The notes under the pieces: model-generated
The model's database searches: none
Told to the model about the DNA's origin: nothing
Seen by the model: the letters and a program-made list of their open reading frames with translations, nothing else
In this document: piece by piece, positions 1 through 8,581 of the stretch
Numbering within the stretch: position 1 is the first letter of the stretch
Layout of the letters: each line of letters starts with the position of its first letter
Assembly (NCBI RefSeq): GCF_015864955.1
Contig: NZ_JADYWE010000001.1
Coordinates: 2,066,199-2,130,198 of the forward strand
DNA length: 64,000 nt
From: Salinibacterium sp. NK8237
GTDB taxonomy: Bacteria; Actinomycetota; Actinomycetes; Actinomycetales; Microbacteriaceae
Direction: 5' to 3'
Made by a program: the position numbers and the translations under genes

Positions 1-20
1 GCTAAAGAAAGGGGAGTGCG

Positions 21-1319
21 ATGAGTGAACTTCGTCCGCGCTCAGAGTTGCGCTCGCGCTCTGTCGACCGCACCGACTCCAAGAATAAGCCGGAAGTTCA
101 AGGTTTGGCACGTCACGGCCGGTTGAAGAAACCGGGGCCGTGGGGATCGATCGCTAAGGTCGTTGCCGCATCACTTGCCGTGCTGTTGGTCAGCGGGGCC
201 GCTGTTGGCGCTGTCGCCTTCGACAGCATTTACAGCCAACGCGACACCGTCGCGCTCATTGGCGAAACCGAGGGTGCTCCGCCTCAGATCGGCAGCTTTG
301 AGGGTGGGTTTAACATCCTCATCGTGGGTAGCGATACTCGAGTAGATCAAGATGGCGTCGGAGGCTCGGCAACGGTTGAATCTGGCGAGCTCAACGACGT
401 GAACATGATTTTGCATGTCGCAGAAGACGGTCAATCCGCTACCGCCATCAGCTTTCCGCGCGACATGGTTATGGGTATTCCGGAATGCCCGAGCCTGGAC
501 GGCGATTACAGCAAGTACTACTCCACCGAAGCGCTCAATACGGCGATGTCGTATGGCGGTCTCGCCTGTGTCGTCTTGACGCTGTCGGAGTTCACCGGCC
601 TCGACATCCAGTTTGCCGGCGTTATTACTTTTCAAGGTGTCATCGAGATGACGAACGCAATCGGCGGCGTTCCTGTTTGTATCGATGGCCCGCTCGTTGA
701 CCCGCTGGCTGACATCAACCTTCCTGAGGCAGGCACCTACACGCTTCAGGGTGCTGAAGCTCTCGGCTTCCTCCGCTCTCGCCACGGTGTTGGCGACGGT
801 AGCGACCTCACTCGTATTAGTTCGCAGCAGGTGTACCTCTCCTCGATGGTGCGCACTCTCAAGAGCGAAGACACGCTTGGCGACTACAAAAAGCTATACA
901 ACTTGGCGCAAGCCGCTATCGACAACATGCAGCTCTCCACTGGACTCAGCGATGTTCCGACCCTCGTCTCCATCGCGCTGGCGTTGAAGGATGTTCCGCT
1001 CGATAGTGTCCAGTTTGTGCAGTACCCCGGCACCACCGGCGGCGTCGGCGTGTACTCGGGCAAGGTTCAGCCGAACACGTACCTGGGCGAGCAAATGATT
1101 GACTTGATCGCGGCCGATGAGCCGTTCGTGCTCGCAAACGCTGGAGACGACATCGGGTCGTACGTTAACCCCGATTCTGTTGAATCGACTACGGAACCCG
1201 AAGCCACAGAGTCGGCCGACCCCAATGCAACGGCTGCTCCTGAAGTTGAAGCCGAGGTTCTTGATATCCGCGGCCAGAGCGCAGCGGATGAGACCTGCAC
1301 GATCACGAACAGCTACTAA
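21..1319 (+). CDS. LytR-CpsA-Psr (LCP) family cell-wall ligase
   Basis: The protein has 432 residues. A basic cytoplasmic N-terminus (about 1-42) is followed by one membrane segment (about 43-67) and an extracellular LCP domain (about 90-300) that starts at the strand FNILIVGSDTR. It also has the LCP hallmarks NVDMIL-like (NDVNMILHV), FPRD and the arginine-rich FLRSRHG block. LCP proteins transfer undecaprenyl-linked glycopolymers such as teichoic acid or arabinogalactan onto peptidoglycan. A low-complexity Glu/Thr/Ala tail (about 380-415) resembles a wall-spanning linker. The ATG is preceded by AAAGAAAGGGG, a good ribosome-binding site. It appears to be monocistronic. The exact glycopolymer cannot be told from sequence. 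Confidence 0.9.
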   Translation: MSELRPRSELRSRSVDRTDSKNKPEVQGLARHGRLKKPGPWGSIAKVVAASLAVLLVSGAAVGAVAFDSIYSQRDTVALIGETEGAPPQIGSFEGGFNILIVGSDTRVDQDGVGGSATVESGELNDVNMILHVAEDGQSATAISFPRDMVMGIPECPSLDGDYSKYYSTEALNTAMSYGGLACVVLTLSEFTGLDIQFAGVITFQGVIEMTNAIGGVPVCIDGPLVDPLADINLPEAGTYTLQGAEALGFLRSRHGVGDGSDLTRISSQQVYLSSMVRTLKSEDTLGDYKKLYNLAQAAIDNMQLSTGLSDVPTLVSIALALKDVPLDSVQFVQYPGTTGGVGVYSGKVQPNTYLGEQMIDLIAADEPFVLANAGDDIGSYVNPDSVESTTEPEATESADPNATAAPEVEAEVLDIRGQSAADETCTITNSY

Positions 1320-1384
1320 ATCGTTCGATTTGCGGCTCGGTTCGTCGTTCCGCTCTCAAGCGGTTATGATTGCTGAGTACGTCT

Positions 1385-1473
1385 GGAGACGTCGCATAGT
1401 CCGGCCTAGTGCACCACCCTGCTAAGGTGGAGTACCCGTAAGGGTACCGAGAGTTCAAATCTCTCCGTCTCCG
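1385..1473 (+). tRNA. tRNA-Ser (anticodon GCU)
   Basis: The acceptor stem GGAGACG (1385-1391) pairs exactly with CGTCTCC (1466-1472), with discriminator G at 1473. The anticodon stem CCACC/GGTGG encloses CTGCTAA, giving anticodon GCU for AGC/AGU serine codons. A long variable arm (GTACCCGTAAGGGTACC) and the T loop TTCAAAT are present, as expected for a class II tRNA. The 3' CCA is not encoded. Confidence 0.95.
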
Positions 1474-1480
1474 CTCTGCA

Positions 1481-1512
1481 AAGAAAACCCTTGATTATTC
1501 GGGGGTTTTCTT
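1481..1512 (+). terminator. Terminator of tRNA-Ser
   Basis: The arms AAGAAAACCC (1481-1490) and GGGTTTTCTT (1503-1512) are perfectly complementary around a 12-nt loop, 8 nt after the tRNA. The uridine-rich distal arm fits a rho-independent terminator. It also makes the far-upstream start of the next reading frame (1491) unlikely. Confidence 0.7.
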
Positions 1513-1553
1513 GCGTTAAGGGCGGCATATTCTTGCTAGTGCGGAGGGACAAG

Positions 1554-2159
1554 GTGGAGACGTACGCGGTCGCTGACGCTATTGCGCGAATTGGTGTTCT
1601 TGCCCAGCGCGAGAGTACTGCGCCTTTTCTTCTCGGCATTGTCGGGCCGCCAGGAGCAGGCAAGTCGACTCTTGCTGACCAGCTCGCGGCACCCATCCTC
1701 CCGATGGATGGTTTCCACTTCGCCAACGAACACCTCGACCGGTTGGGCCTGCGGAACAAGAAAGGCGCACCGGAGACTTTCGATGCCGCCGGCTTCGCCT
1801 CAACGCTGCATCGGTTGCGAGCAGGCGAGACGGTGCTTGCACCCCGGTTTGATCGCGACATCGACGCGGCCATCGCTGGCTCAATTCCGTTGCGTGCTGA
1901 TGCCCCGGTGATCGTGACCGAAGGCAACTACCTGCTTCACGATGGCGACGGCTGGGACGCGATTCGACCACTGCTCGACGAGGTCTGGTATCTCGATATC
2001 GACGACGATCTGCGTCGCGATCGACTCATCACTCGCCACCAACGCTACGGCCGCTCGGCGGCGGATGCTGCCCGCTGGGTTGCCGAGGTCGACGAACCCA
2101 ATGCCATACTTATCCGCCAGACGCGCGAGCGCGCTGATGCGGTCGTGCTTGCGACCTGA
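1554..2159 (+). CDS. P-loop nucleoside/nucleotide kinase-like protein
   Basis: The protein has 201 residues and a Walker A motif GPPGAGKST near residue 31. The MDGFHF block is typical of the uridine kinase/pantothenate kinase/FrcK-like P-loop kinases, and a lid region DDLRRDRLITRH follows. I choose the GTG at 1554 because GGAGGG lies about 6 nt upstream. The TTG at 1491 would fall inside the preceding terminator. The family phosphorylates small hydroxylated substrates, but the residues seen do not identify the substrate. The neighbours give no pathway clue. Confidence 0.75.
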   Translation: METYAVADAIARIGVLAQRESTAPFLLGIVGPPGAGKSTLADQLAAPILPMDGFHFANEHLDRLGLRNKKGAPETFDAAGFASTLHRLRAGETVLAPRFDRDIDAAIAGSIPLRADAPVIVTEGNYLLHDGDGWDAIRPLLDEVWYLDIDDDLRRDRLITRHQRYGRSAADAARWVAEVDEPNAILIRQTRERADAVVLAT

Positions 2160-2235
2160 CCGCGCTTGAGGTGATTCGCTGCGACTTGCTGCTAGCCCGA
2201 CCGTAGTTCGGCCACTAGCTAGCTACGGCAGAAAG

Positions 2236-2253
2236 TGTTACACCCCCGTAACA
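2236..2253 (+). promoter_or_regulatory. GlnR-like inverted repeat upstream of the uptake operon
   Basis: TGTTAC and GTAACA form perfect 6-bp arms around ACCCCC. The core GTTAC-N6-GTAAC is one base from the actinobacterial GlnR consensus gTnAC-n6-GaAAC. It lies about 100 bp before the substrate-binding protein gene. A nitrogen-control role is an inference from this match and from the hydrolases in the regulon. Confidence 0.35.
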
Positions 2254-2291
2254 AGCCGGGGTTGAGCTGGAAACGTCCAACTGCTCTAATT

Positions 2292-2307
2292 GGGTAATCG
2301 ATTACCC
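2292..2307 (+). promoter_or_regulatory. LacI-type operator GGGTAATCGATTACCC
   Basis: This is a perfect 16-bp palindrome with the central CG usual for LacI-family operators, 48 bp before the start of the transporter operon. The operon ends with its own LacI-type regulator. A 14/16 match lies before the nitrilase gene at 9435-9450, so both probably bind the same protein. Confidence 0.75.
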
Positions 2308-2354
2308 GAGCTGCGGACGTTCTCATTAATTCGCCCAATCACAGGAATGACGAC

Positions 2355-3404
2355 ATGACAAATACTTCGAAAGGCGGCCTTCGGCGCCGGATTCTTGGCC
2401 TCGCCGCGGGAACCAGTGCGATAGCACTGGTTGCAGGATTAGCTGCGTGTTCCACCGAGGCCAGCGACGCAGAGTCGACTGACGAGAGCCTCACCTCCAT
2501 CCGCTTCGTTCAAGAGTGGCCGGTGCCTGATGGCTTCTGGATTCCCTGGGTAGTCGCACAGGACCAAGGCTTTTACGAAGACGCGGGCCTTGACGTAGAA
2601 ATCATCACACCTCCAAATGTCGCAGCCACAATGCAGTACCTCGGCACGGGAGACGCAGACCTCGCGTTCACTACGAGTGTTGACATCGTTGCCGCCCGAT
2701 CGCAAGGTGTCCCTGTGGTGGGCATTGGAACCTACGGTTCAAATAACAACTGGGGACTGATGAGCAAGTCAGGCGAACCAATCGATCCATCAGAGCTCGA
2801 AGGCAAGCTCGTGGGAACGTACAACGACGCATGGTCGAACGCTCAACTCTCAATCATGCTTGCATCGGTTGGCAAGACGATTGCAGACGTGACACTCGTC
2901 ACTGCGGATTCCAGCACTGTTCCGTTGCTTGTGGAAGACAAGGTAGATGTCATCACAGGTATTACGAACGCTGAGGGCAGCGAGCTTGAGTCGCTCGGAG
3001 TCGAAGACTATTCGATCGCGTACTCGAAGGACTTTGGCGCACCGGATGCACCAGTGTTGATGCTGGCCGGTAACGAAGAGTGGATGGCTGAGAACCCTGA
3101 CGCGGCTAAGGCCTTCATGGACGCGACCATCAAGGGTCTCAACTTCGCACGGGAGAACCCCGAAGACGCTGTCTCGATCTTCATGGATGTGTATCCAGAT
3201 GCCCAAACCCTCGAATTTACGCAACTCCAGTGGACCGCTACCGCTGCGCTCTTTGGCGAAGCTGGCTACGAAGTCACTGCCGCTGACCTGACGCAGTCCA
3301 GTGAAATCTGGCAGAGCCTGGTCGATGTCTCGGTCGAATTCGGCATCATCGACTCGGCGATCGCCGTCGACGAACTATTCACAAACGACGCACTGAAGGA
3401 CTAA
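2355..3404 (+). CDS. ABC transporter substrate-binding lipoprotein, NMT1/THI5-SsuA class
   Basis: The protein has 349 residues. A lipoprotein signal has basic RRR and a hydrophobic stretch ending in the lipobox LAAC (Cys32). The mature part reads like the NMT1/THI5/SsuA family: an opening strand SIRFVQEWPVPDGFW, AQDQGFYEDAGLDVEI and the GDADLAFTTS loop. Members deliver pyrimidines, sulfonates or similar small heterocyclic or N-containing compounds to a permease-ATPase pair. It is the first gene of an operon with all spacings overlapping or very short. The ligand is unknown, and the linked amidase-like genes suggest an amide or N-acyl compound. Confidence 0.88.
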   Translation: MTNTSKGGLRRRILGLAAGTSAIALVAGLAACSTEASDAESTDESLTSIRFVQEWPVPDGFWIPWVVAQDQGFYEDAGLDVEIITPPNVAATMQYLGTGDADLAFTTSVDIVAARSQGVPVVGIGTYGSNNNWGLMSKSGEPIDPSELEGKLVGTYNDAWSNAQLSIMLASVGKTIADVTLVTADSSTVPLLVEDKVDVITGITNAEGSELESLGVEDYSIAYSKDFGAPDAPVLMLAGNEEWMAENPDAAKAFMDATIKGLNFARENPEDAVSIFMDVYPDAQTLEFTQLQWTATAALFGEAGYEVTAADLTQSSEIWQSLVDVSVEFGIIDSAIAVDELFTNDALKD

Positions 3405-4171
3405 TGAAGAATCGCAGCATTCTCCTCGCCGGAGAGTCATGGAGCACGACTTCTGTACACACCAAGGGATTTGACACGTTCCATACGAGTGCCTACGAAG
3501 AGGGGGCCTGGCCCTTTATTCACTCGCTCGAATCCCAAGGATGGACAGTCGAGTTTCAACCGAACCATGTGGCATCTGAAAAGTTCCCTTACCAAGCTGA
3601 GGAACTTGACCGTTTCGACGTAATCGTTCTCAGCGATATCGGCGCCAACACACTGTTGCTCCCAAATTCTGTGTTTGCGGGTGGAGCAGTGGCTCCGAGT
3701 AATCGGCTCCGCGTTCTGGCCGATTGGGTCAAGGGAGGAGGAGCACTTCTCATGGTTGGTGGTTACTTGTCCTTTCAGGGCATTGAGGCTAAGGCTAACT
3801 ACAGGTCGACGCCCTTGGCTGAGGTGCTACCGATCGTGATGGAACTGGGTGATGACCGCCAAGAAACTCCTCAGGGAATTCGGCCGATTTCACTAGGTGA
3901 TCACGTCGTTACCAGCGGCTTAGGTGGTGAATGGCCAGCCATTCTCGGATACCAGCGGTTCACGGCGAAGGAGGGTGCTGTGGTGCTTGCGACAGCGGAG
4001 GATCATCCCCTAGTTGTTGTCGGAGAGGCCGGCCGCGGTCGCGTAGCCGCAGTGGCCACCGACATGGGGCCTCACTGGCTCCCGAAGGAATTCTTAGAGT
4101 GGGATGGGTTCAGCCTGCTGTGGAACCAGCTACTGGGCTGGTTGGCAGATGACGAGAGTGGAGCAGTGTGA
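3404..4171 (+). CDS. GATase1-like (DUF1355-type) protein without catalytic cysteine
   Basis: The protein has 255 residues. It resembles the class I glutamine-amidotransferase-like/ThuA-like fold: an ILLAGES strand, the central block RFDVIVLSDIGANTLL and the turn GGALLMVGGYLSFQG, where amidotransferases carry their nucleophile. No cysteine occurs anywhere in the protein, so amidotransferase chemistry is excluded. The fold probably serves another hydrolytic or binding role. Its first base overlaps the stop of the binding-protein gene and it overlaps the next gene by 4 bp. It is clearly part of the operon, with no known function. Confidence 0.65.
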   Translation: MKNRSILLAGESWSTTSVHTKGFDTFHTSAYEEGAWPFIHSLESQGWTVEFQPNHVASEKFPYQAEELDRFDVIVLSDIGANTLLLPNSVFAGGAVAPSNRLRVLADWVKGGGALLMVGGYLSFQGIEAKANYRSTPLAEVLPIVMELGDDRQETPQGIRPISLGDHVVTSGLGGEWPAILGYQRFTAKEGAVVLATAEDHPLVVVGEAGRGRVAAVATDMGPHWLPKEFLEWDGFSLLWNQLLGWLADDESGAV

Positions 4172-4848
4172 TGTCCAACGAAGTTCAGGCCTTCACCGAC
4201 AGTCCCCCTGAGGGACTAGTCCGGGCTCAAAGACTGGCAATTCAGATCGCCGAGGAATTCACTGAATCTGTTTCTCCGGGGATGACTGAAAGAGCGGTGC
4301 GCGACGCCATCGATGCTCGAGTTGTCGAGCTCGGAGGCACTGGGGTATGGACGCCGACGGTGGTGGGTTTCGGCGTCGGTACGCTCAGTTGCTTTCCCAC
4401 CGACGTTGCGTCGGATCGGCCCTTATGGGATATAGATCTCGGAACCATTGATGTGCATCCAGTAACCGAGGATGGCTGGTGGGGAGATTGCACGCGCACC
4501 CTGATCCGTGGAGGGAATATTCCCCAGCAGAGGGCGCTGGATGCGATTAATTCTGTGCACGCGCATGTGTTGGCGTCGGCTCGCCCGGGCATGCGAGCGT
4601 GTGACTGGTTCGCAGAGTTCCAAACCGCTCTTGAGCCCACGGGATTGCTACTTCTCGATCGTCTCCAGAACATTGGTCATTCGTTGGCGCAGGATTCGTC
4701 CTATGACCTCGGCTACATCGATGCTTTCAACGAGACTGTGCTGACCGGCGCTTGGGCGGTGGAGCCGTTCATCGGCAATCACCTTTACGGAGTCAAACGT
4801 GAAGACGTCGTGTGGTTCGGGCCGACGAAGACCACGGTGATTGCGTGA
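4168..4848 (+). CDS. M24-family metallopeptidase-like hydrolase (short form)
   Basis: The protein has 226 residues, short for aminopeptidase P but close to type I methionine aminopeptidase. All five metal ligands of the pita-bread fold can be placed: Asp95 (TIDVHP), Asp107 (GDCTRT), His171 (IGHSLA), Glu199 (AVEPF) and Glu212 (REDVV). It is therefore probably active as a dinuclear metal hydrolase. Creatinase-type enzymes share this fold, so the substrate need not be a peptide. It starts at ATG 4168, overlapping the upstream stop by 4 bp, and overlaps the ATPase gene by 4 bp. Confidence 0.75.
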   Translation: MMSNEVQAFTDSPPEGLVRAQRLAIQIAEEFTESVSPGMTERAVRDAIDARVVELGGTGVWTPTVVGFGVGTLSCFPTDVASDRPLWDIDLGTIDVHPVTEDGWWGDCTRTLIRGGNIPQQRALDAINSVHAHVLASARPGMRACDWFAEFQTALEPTGLLLLDRLQNIGHSLAQDSSYDLGYIDAFNETVLTGAWAVEPFIGNHLYGVKREDVVWFGPTKTTVIA

Positions 4849-5639
4849 CAACGTCATCCGTGCCGAAGATCGAACTGGCTAAGGTTGCCCAGCGCTTTGG
4901 CCAGACCGAAGCACTGGCACCCACCAGCTTGCGCATCGAACCCGGGGAATTCGTCGCGGTGATTGGCCCGAGTGGATGCGGCAAGACGACGCTGTTCAAT
5001 GTCTTGTCCGGCATCCTTTCGCCGACCTCGGGCACCGTAAAAATCGACGGCACCGATACAACCGGCAAGCCAGGCCATGTCGGTTACATGCTCCAAAAGG
5101 ACCTGTTGGTGCCTTCGCTTAGCGCACTTGAGAACATTACGCTTGGGGCGCGACTGCACGGTCGGGTCTCACGGGCACAACGTGACGAAGCGGCGACCAT
5201 GGCCAGGCACTACGGGCTTGGTGATTTTCTCGATCACTTTCCGCACGCAATGAGTGGAGGGATGCGCCAGCGGGTCGCCCTCATGCGAACCCTGGCATTT
5301 GCGAAAGATGTGATGCTTCTCGACGAGCCTTTTGGGGCACTTGACAGCCAGACGCGGCTCGAAATGCAGCAGTGGCTGCTGCGTGTGTGGGCGGAAACCG
5401 GGTCGACGATCTTGTTCGTCACGCACGACATCGATGAGGCAATCTTTCTTGCAGACCGCGTAGTCGTGATGTCCCCGCGCCCCGGCCGAATAAGCGAAAT
5501 CCTCGAAGTAAATCTTGACCGGCCTCGTGACCTGGATGTTCTTACGACCGAGGCGTTCATGACGCTCAAACGTCGCGCTTTGGACCTAATTTACGGTCGC
5601 TCACGCGGTGACCTTGACGCCGAAGGGGTCACCCCATGA
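4845..5639 (+). CDS. ABC transporter ATP-binding protein (SsuB/TauB class)
   Basis: The protein has 264 residues from the GTG at 4845, whose GTGA overlaps the upstream stop. An upstream ATG (4812) would lie well inside the M24 gene. The Walker A motif is GPSGCGKTT, the signature region MSGGMRQRVALMRTLA, Walker B VMLLDEPFGALD, and the switch histidine sits in VTHDIDEA. The family energises import of nitrate, sulfonate, taurine or thiamine-precursor type ligands. It pairs with the permease that follows and the upstream binding protein. Confidence 0.9.
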   Translation: MTTSSVPKIELAKVAQRFGQTEALAPTSLRIEPGEFVAVIGPSGCGKTTLFNVLSGILSPTSGTVKIDGTDTTGKPGHVGYMLQKDLLVPSLSALENITLGARLHGRVSRAQRDEAATMARHYGLGDFLDHFPHAMSGGMRQRVALMRTLAFAKDVMLLDEPFGALDSQTRLEMQQWLLRVWAETGSTILFVTHDIDEAIFLADRVVVMSPRPGRISEILEVNLDRPRDLDVLTTEAFMTLKRRALDLIYGRSRGDLDAEGVTP

Positions 5640-6475
5640 GTAGCACTGTAAGCATCCTCACCAGCACACAAGCCCGTGGACGGTGGCTAGCCTTTGGTGC
5701 GCCGATCCTGTCGATCGCGGGGCTCATCGTGCTCTGGGATCTCGCGGTAAGGATCTTCTCCATCCCGCGTTTCGTGCTGCCTGCGCCCGGTGAGGCTTTC
5801 GCGGAGATCATCAATGACTGGGACCTGATCAGTAAAGGTATCGTCGCAACGACCCAAGTTTTTGCTCTCGGATTCGTCATTGGGGCGAGTCTCGGGTTCG
5901 TCCTTGCAATCGTGATGTCGTCGTCGAAGCCGCTTTTTAGAATTCTCTACCCGATCATGATCGTTAGTCAGGCGATCCCGGTAGTTGCAATCGGTGCGGC
6001 TCTCGTAATCTGGCTCGGCTTCGGACTTGCTCCCAAACTCGTCGTCGTGGCCATGATCGTGTTCTTCCCCGTGCTGGTCAATGTGTTGGACGGATTGCGG
6101 TCGGTCGACAGCGACAGCATCAATCTGGCGCGAGCAATGGGGGCTTCGAAGTGGCGAACCTTCCTCGTCATCAAACTTCCCGCGACGTTTACCCCACTTT
6201 TCTCAGCGCTGAAGATGTCGGCGACCTTCTCGGTGACCGGAGCAATTCTTGCGGAGTCGCTGGCCTCAACGACGGGAGGACTAGGCGTCTACCTCTCGAC
6301 TATGCAAGGCCGCTTCAATACGCCGGGGGTATTTGCGGCGATTCTGGTGTTGGCATCAATCGGCCTGCTCGCTTTCCTCCTTATCTCGGTTTGGGAATCG
6401 GCAGCAACTCCGTGGCGGAGAACGAGCAGGGTTCCGCGGCAGCGACGCTACCGTGGTGGTGCCGCCGTAGAATGA
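5636..6475 (+). CDS. ABC transporter permease (SsuC/TauC class)
   Basis: The protein has 279 residues and about six hydrophobic segments. The EAA-type cytoplasmic loop NLARAMGASKWRTF lies near residues 160-173, as in BPD_transp_1 permeases of the SsuC/TauC/ThiX group. ATG overlaps the ATPase stop by 4 bp. It completes the importer coded by 2355-5639. Confidence 0.9.
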   Translation: MSSTVSILTSTQARGRWLAFGAPILSIAGLIVLWDLAVRIFSIPRFVLPAPGEAFAEIINDWDLISKGIVATTQVFALGFVIGASLGFVLAIVMSSSKPLFRILYPIMIVSQAIPVVAIGAALVIWLGFGLAPKLVVVAMIVFFPVLVNVLDGLRSVDSDSINLARAMGASKWRTFLVIKLPATFTPLFSALKMSATFSVTGAILAESLASTTGGLGVYLSTMQGRFNTPGVFAAILVLASIGLLAFLLISVWESAATPWRRTSRVPRQRRYRGGAAVE

Positions 6476-6479
6476 CGGT

Positions 6480-7499
6480 ATGAGCCGACGCCCCACAGTA
6501 AAAGACGTCGCCGAAGCCGCAGGCGTTTCCGTTGCCACGGTATCGCGGGCTCTGTCAGGGGCCAGGGTGGTTCGGCCCGAGCTGCAGGAACTAGTGGTGC
6601 GCACGGCGGACGCTCTCGGGTACCGCCCGCACTTGATCGCGCAGGCTCTGCGCCGGTCGCGATCCGGCGCGATCGGAATGATTGTGCCGAAGATTGAGAA
6701 TCCGTTCTTTCCGCAGCTCGTTGGTCATGCTGATCGTGTGCTTCAGCAACATAACCTCGCATTGCTGTTGTGCAGTGCGGACGATGATCCTGAACTTGAG
6801 GCAAAGCGAATCTCAATCCTTGCTGAGCGTCAGATCGATGGGTTACTGATTAGCCCTTGCTCTCAGTCGGCTAGCGCTCCCGCTTTAGCCGAGATTGCGG
6901 CTCGTATGCCTGTGGTTCAGTTTGATCAACGAGTGCCAACGGTGGCAACGCCGTTCGTCGGCATTGACGACGCCGCAGGAATCGCGGCGGTCACCGCCCA
7001 TCTTGGCCGATCCGGTCGCCGCCGACTTGCGTTCATCGGCGCAGATACAGACAACTGGTCGGGTCAGCGACGCACTGACGGGTTTGAAGCGTGGGCCGAT
7101 GCGGAAGATCCAAGTGCTCGCCAGCGCATACTCGCGGGAGACTTTTCGCGCGAGTTCGGCCACGATGCGGCGATGCAACTTCTTGCGGCGGATGGTCAGA
7201 TCGATGCGATTGTGTGCGCCAATGACCTACTCGCGCTCGGCGCCCTCGATGCGGCCACCGAACTCGGTATCGGCGTACCTGACCAGCTTGCGATCACAGG
7301 TTTCGATGACATTAACATCGCGACGGTGTCTCGACCAACGTTAACCACCGTTCGTCAGCCCGTTGCAGAAATGGTTGAGAAGGCAATTGGTATTTTGCTC
7401 AACGCGATTGACGGCGCGGTAGAGGAACCTGTCGACATTCGTCTACCGGTCGAGCTGATTATCCGTGGAAGTGCGCCTCGGGGCGCTCAGCCTAACTGA
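6480..7499 (+). CDS. LacI-family transcriptional regulator
   Basis: The protein has 339 residues. The N-terminal helix-turn-helix VKDVAEAAGVSVATVSRAL and the hinge region are followed by a periplasmic-binding-protein-like sensor domain ending with TTVRQP. It starts 4 bp after the permease stop, so it is the last gene of the operon it probably controls. Its likely targets are the operators at 2292-2307 and 9435-9450. Its 3' end overlaps the convergent M20 gene by 13 bp. The effector is presumably the imported compound or a breakdown product. Confidence 0.92.
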   Translation: MSRRPTVKDVAEAAGVSVATVSRALSGARVVRPELQELVVRTADALGYRPHLIAQALRRSRSGAIGMIVPKIENPFFPQLVGHADRVLQQHNLALLLCSADDDPELEAKRISILAERQIDGLLISPCSQSASAPALAEIAARMPVVQFDQRVPTVATPFVGIDDAAGIAAVTAHLGRSGRRRLAFIGADTDNWSGQRRTDGFEAWADAEDPSARQRILAGDFSREFGHDAAMQLLAADGQIDAIVCANDLLALGALDAATELGIGVPDQLAITGFDDINIATVSRPTLTTVRQPVAEMVEKAIGILLNAIDGAVEEPVDIRLPVELIIRGSAPRGAQPN

Positions 7500-8581
7500 C
7501 CGCGGTTCCACGCTTCGAGTAGAGATTGGTAGACGGATACTGACTGTTCGACGAGCTCTATCGACACAGATTCATCTGTCGAATGAGGCTGATCTGGGTC
7601 GCCAGGGCCGATGATGTAGCTGCGAGCGAGAGTTGGATCTAGCACCGCCGCATCAGTGAAGTACGAGACGCCAGCGGGTTCATCTTGGCGTCCAGTAACG
7701 CGGGCTACCGCGTCGAGGATCTCCTGAGTGACCGTAGATTCCGCGCCAGTCGGGGCCCACACCGGAGGAAGTTCAAGAATTGTGTGAACCGAGCCGAAGT
7801 TGGCTAGTTTTTCCCGCACCGATTCATGGGATGCTCCGGGGACTGGACGAATATCGACCGTCATCTGTGCTCGATCGGGAACAAGATTGGTCTGTGTCCC
7901 ACCGCTAATCGTGCCGACGTTAGTCGTCCGGGCGCCGAGGTAAGGGTGAAGAGCTCCGGCGCCAAGTTCACGTAAACCCACAACGGCATCGCTGAGCATT
8001 TCGATTGCGTTCACTCCCAAGTCTGGCCGTGATCCGTGAGCTGCCCGTCCGGCAGTTTCCAGCTCCAACCACGTCGCACCTTTATGTCCTAGCCGAACGG
8101 CGTTGGCCGTTGATTCACCAACGATCAAAATTCCGGGAGCTTCCATCGCTTTTTTTGAGAGAATGGTGCGGGCACCTCCGCAGCCTGTCTCCTCTCCGGC
8201 AGTCAGCGCGACGGTAAACCCGCGCGCACCGCTGCGGGCAGCGGAAATCGATGCCAAGACCATGGCTGCGACTCCACCCTTCATGTCGCTGCTGCCGCGA
8301 CCGAAGAGGCGATCCCCGTCGCGCTCCGCTGCGAGAGGTCCGTGCGCCCAGGTCGCTTGACCGTAGGGCACCGTGTCCACGTGGCCGGAGAGCACGAATT
8401 CTCCGCCGCCGTTCCAACGCGCGACAAGACTTCCGCGGCCGGGCATCCACGGCACGTGGGTGAGGTCGAAGCCAGCCTCAGCGAGCAGGGGCGCAACTAG
8501 GTCGATCGCGTCCTGCTCGTGATCTCCCGCAGTGTCGATCCGCAACAGCTTCGTAGTGAGGTCGATTACGCCGCCATTCAT
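7487..8581 (-). CDS. M20-family (ArgE/DapE-like) metallohydrolase
   Basis: The protein has 364 residues. Metal-binding positions are visible as His67-x-Asp69 (SGHVDTVP), Asp99 (SSDMKGG) and the Glu130-Glu131 pair (AGEETGCGG). The catalytic and dimerisation domains have the usual order. The family cleaves N-acyl, N-carbamoyl or peptide amide bonds, including deacetylases and the formylaminopyrimidine hydrolase YlmB. It is translationally coupled to the upstream nitrilase gene (overlap 8578-8581) and shares the LacI operator. A role in opening the amide taken up by the 2355-6475 transporter is an inference. Confidence 0.85.
   Translation of the reverse strand: MNGGVIDLTTKLLRIDTAGDHEQDAIDLVAPLLAEAGFDLTHVPWMPGRGSLVARWNGGGEFVLSGHVDTVPYGQATWAHGPLAAERDGDRLFGRGSSDMKGGVAAMVLASISAARSGARGFTVALTAGEETGCGGARTILSKKAMEAPGILIVGESTANAVRLGHKGATWLELETAGRAAHGSRPDLGVNAIEMLSDAVVGLRELGAGALHPYLGARTTNVGTISGGTQTNLVPDRAQMTVDIRPVPGASHESVREKLANFGSVHTILELPPVWAPTGAESTVTQEILDAVARVTGRQDEPAGVSYFTDAAVLDPTLARSYIIGPGDPDQPHSTDESVSIELVEQSVSVYQSLLEAWNRGQLG

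Noticed and set aside
1491-1553. N-terminal extension of the P-loop kinase from TTG 1491
   Set aside because: It would translate through the tRNA terminator, and GTG 1554 has a clear ribosome-binding site.
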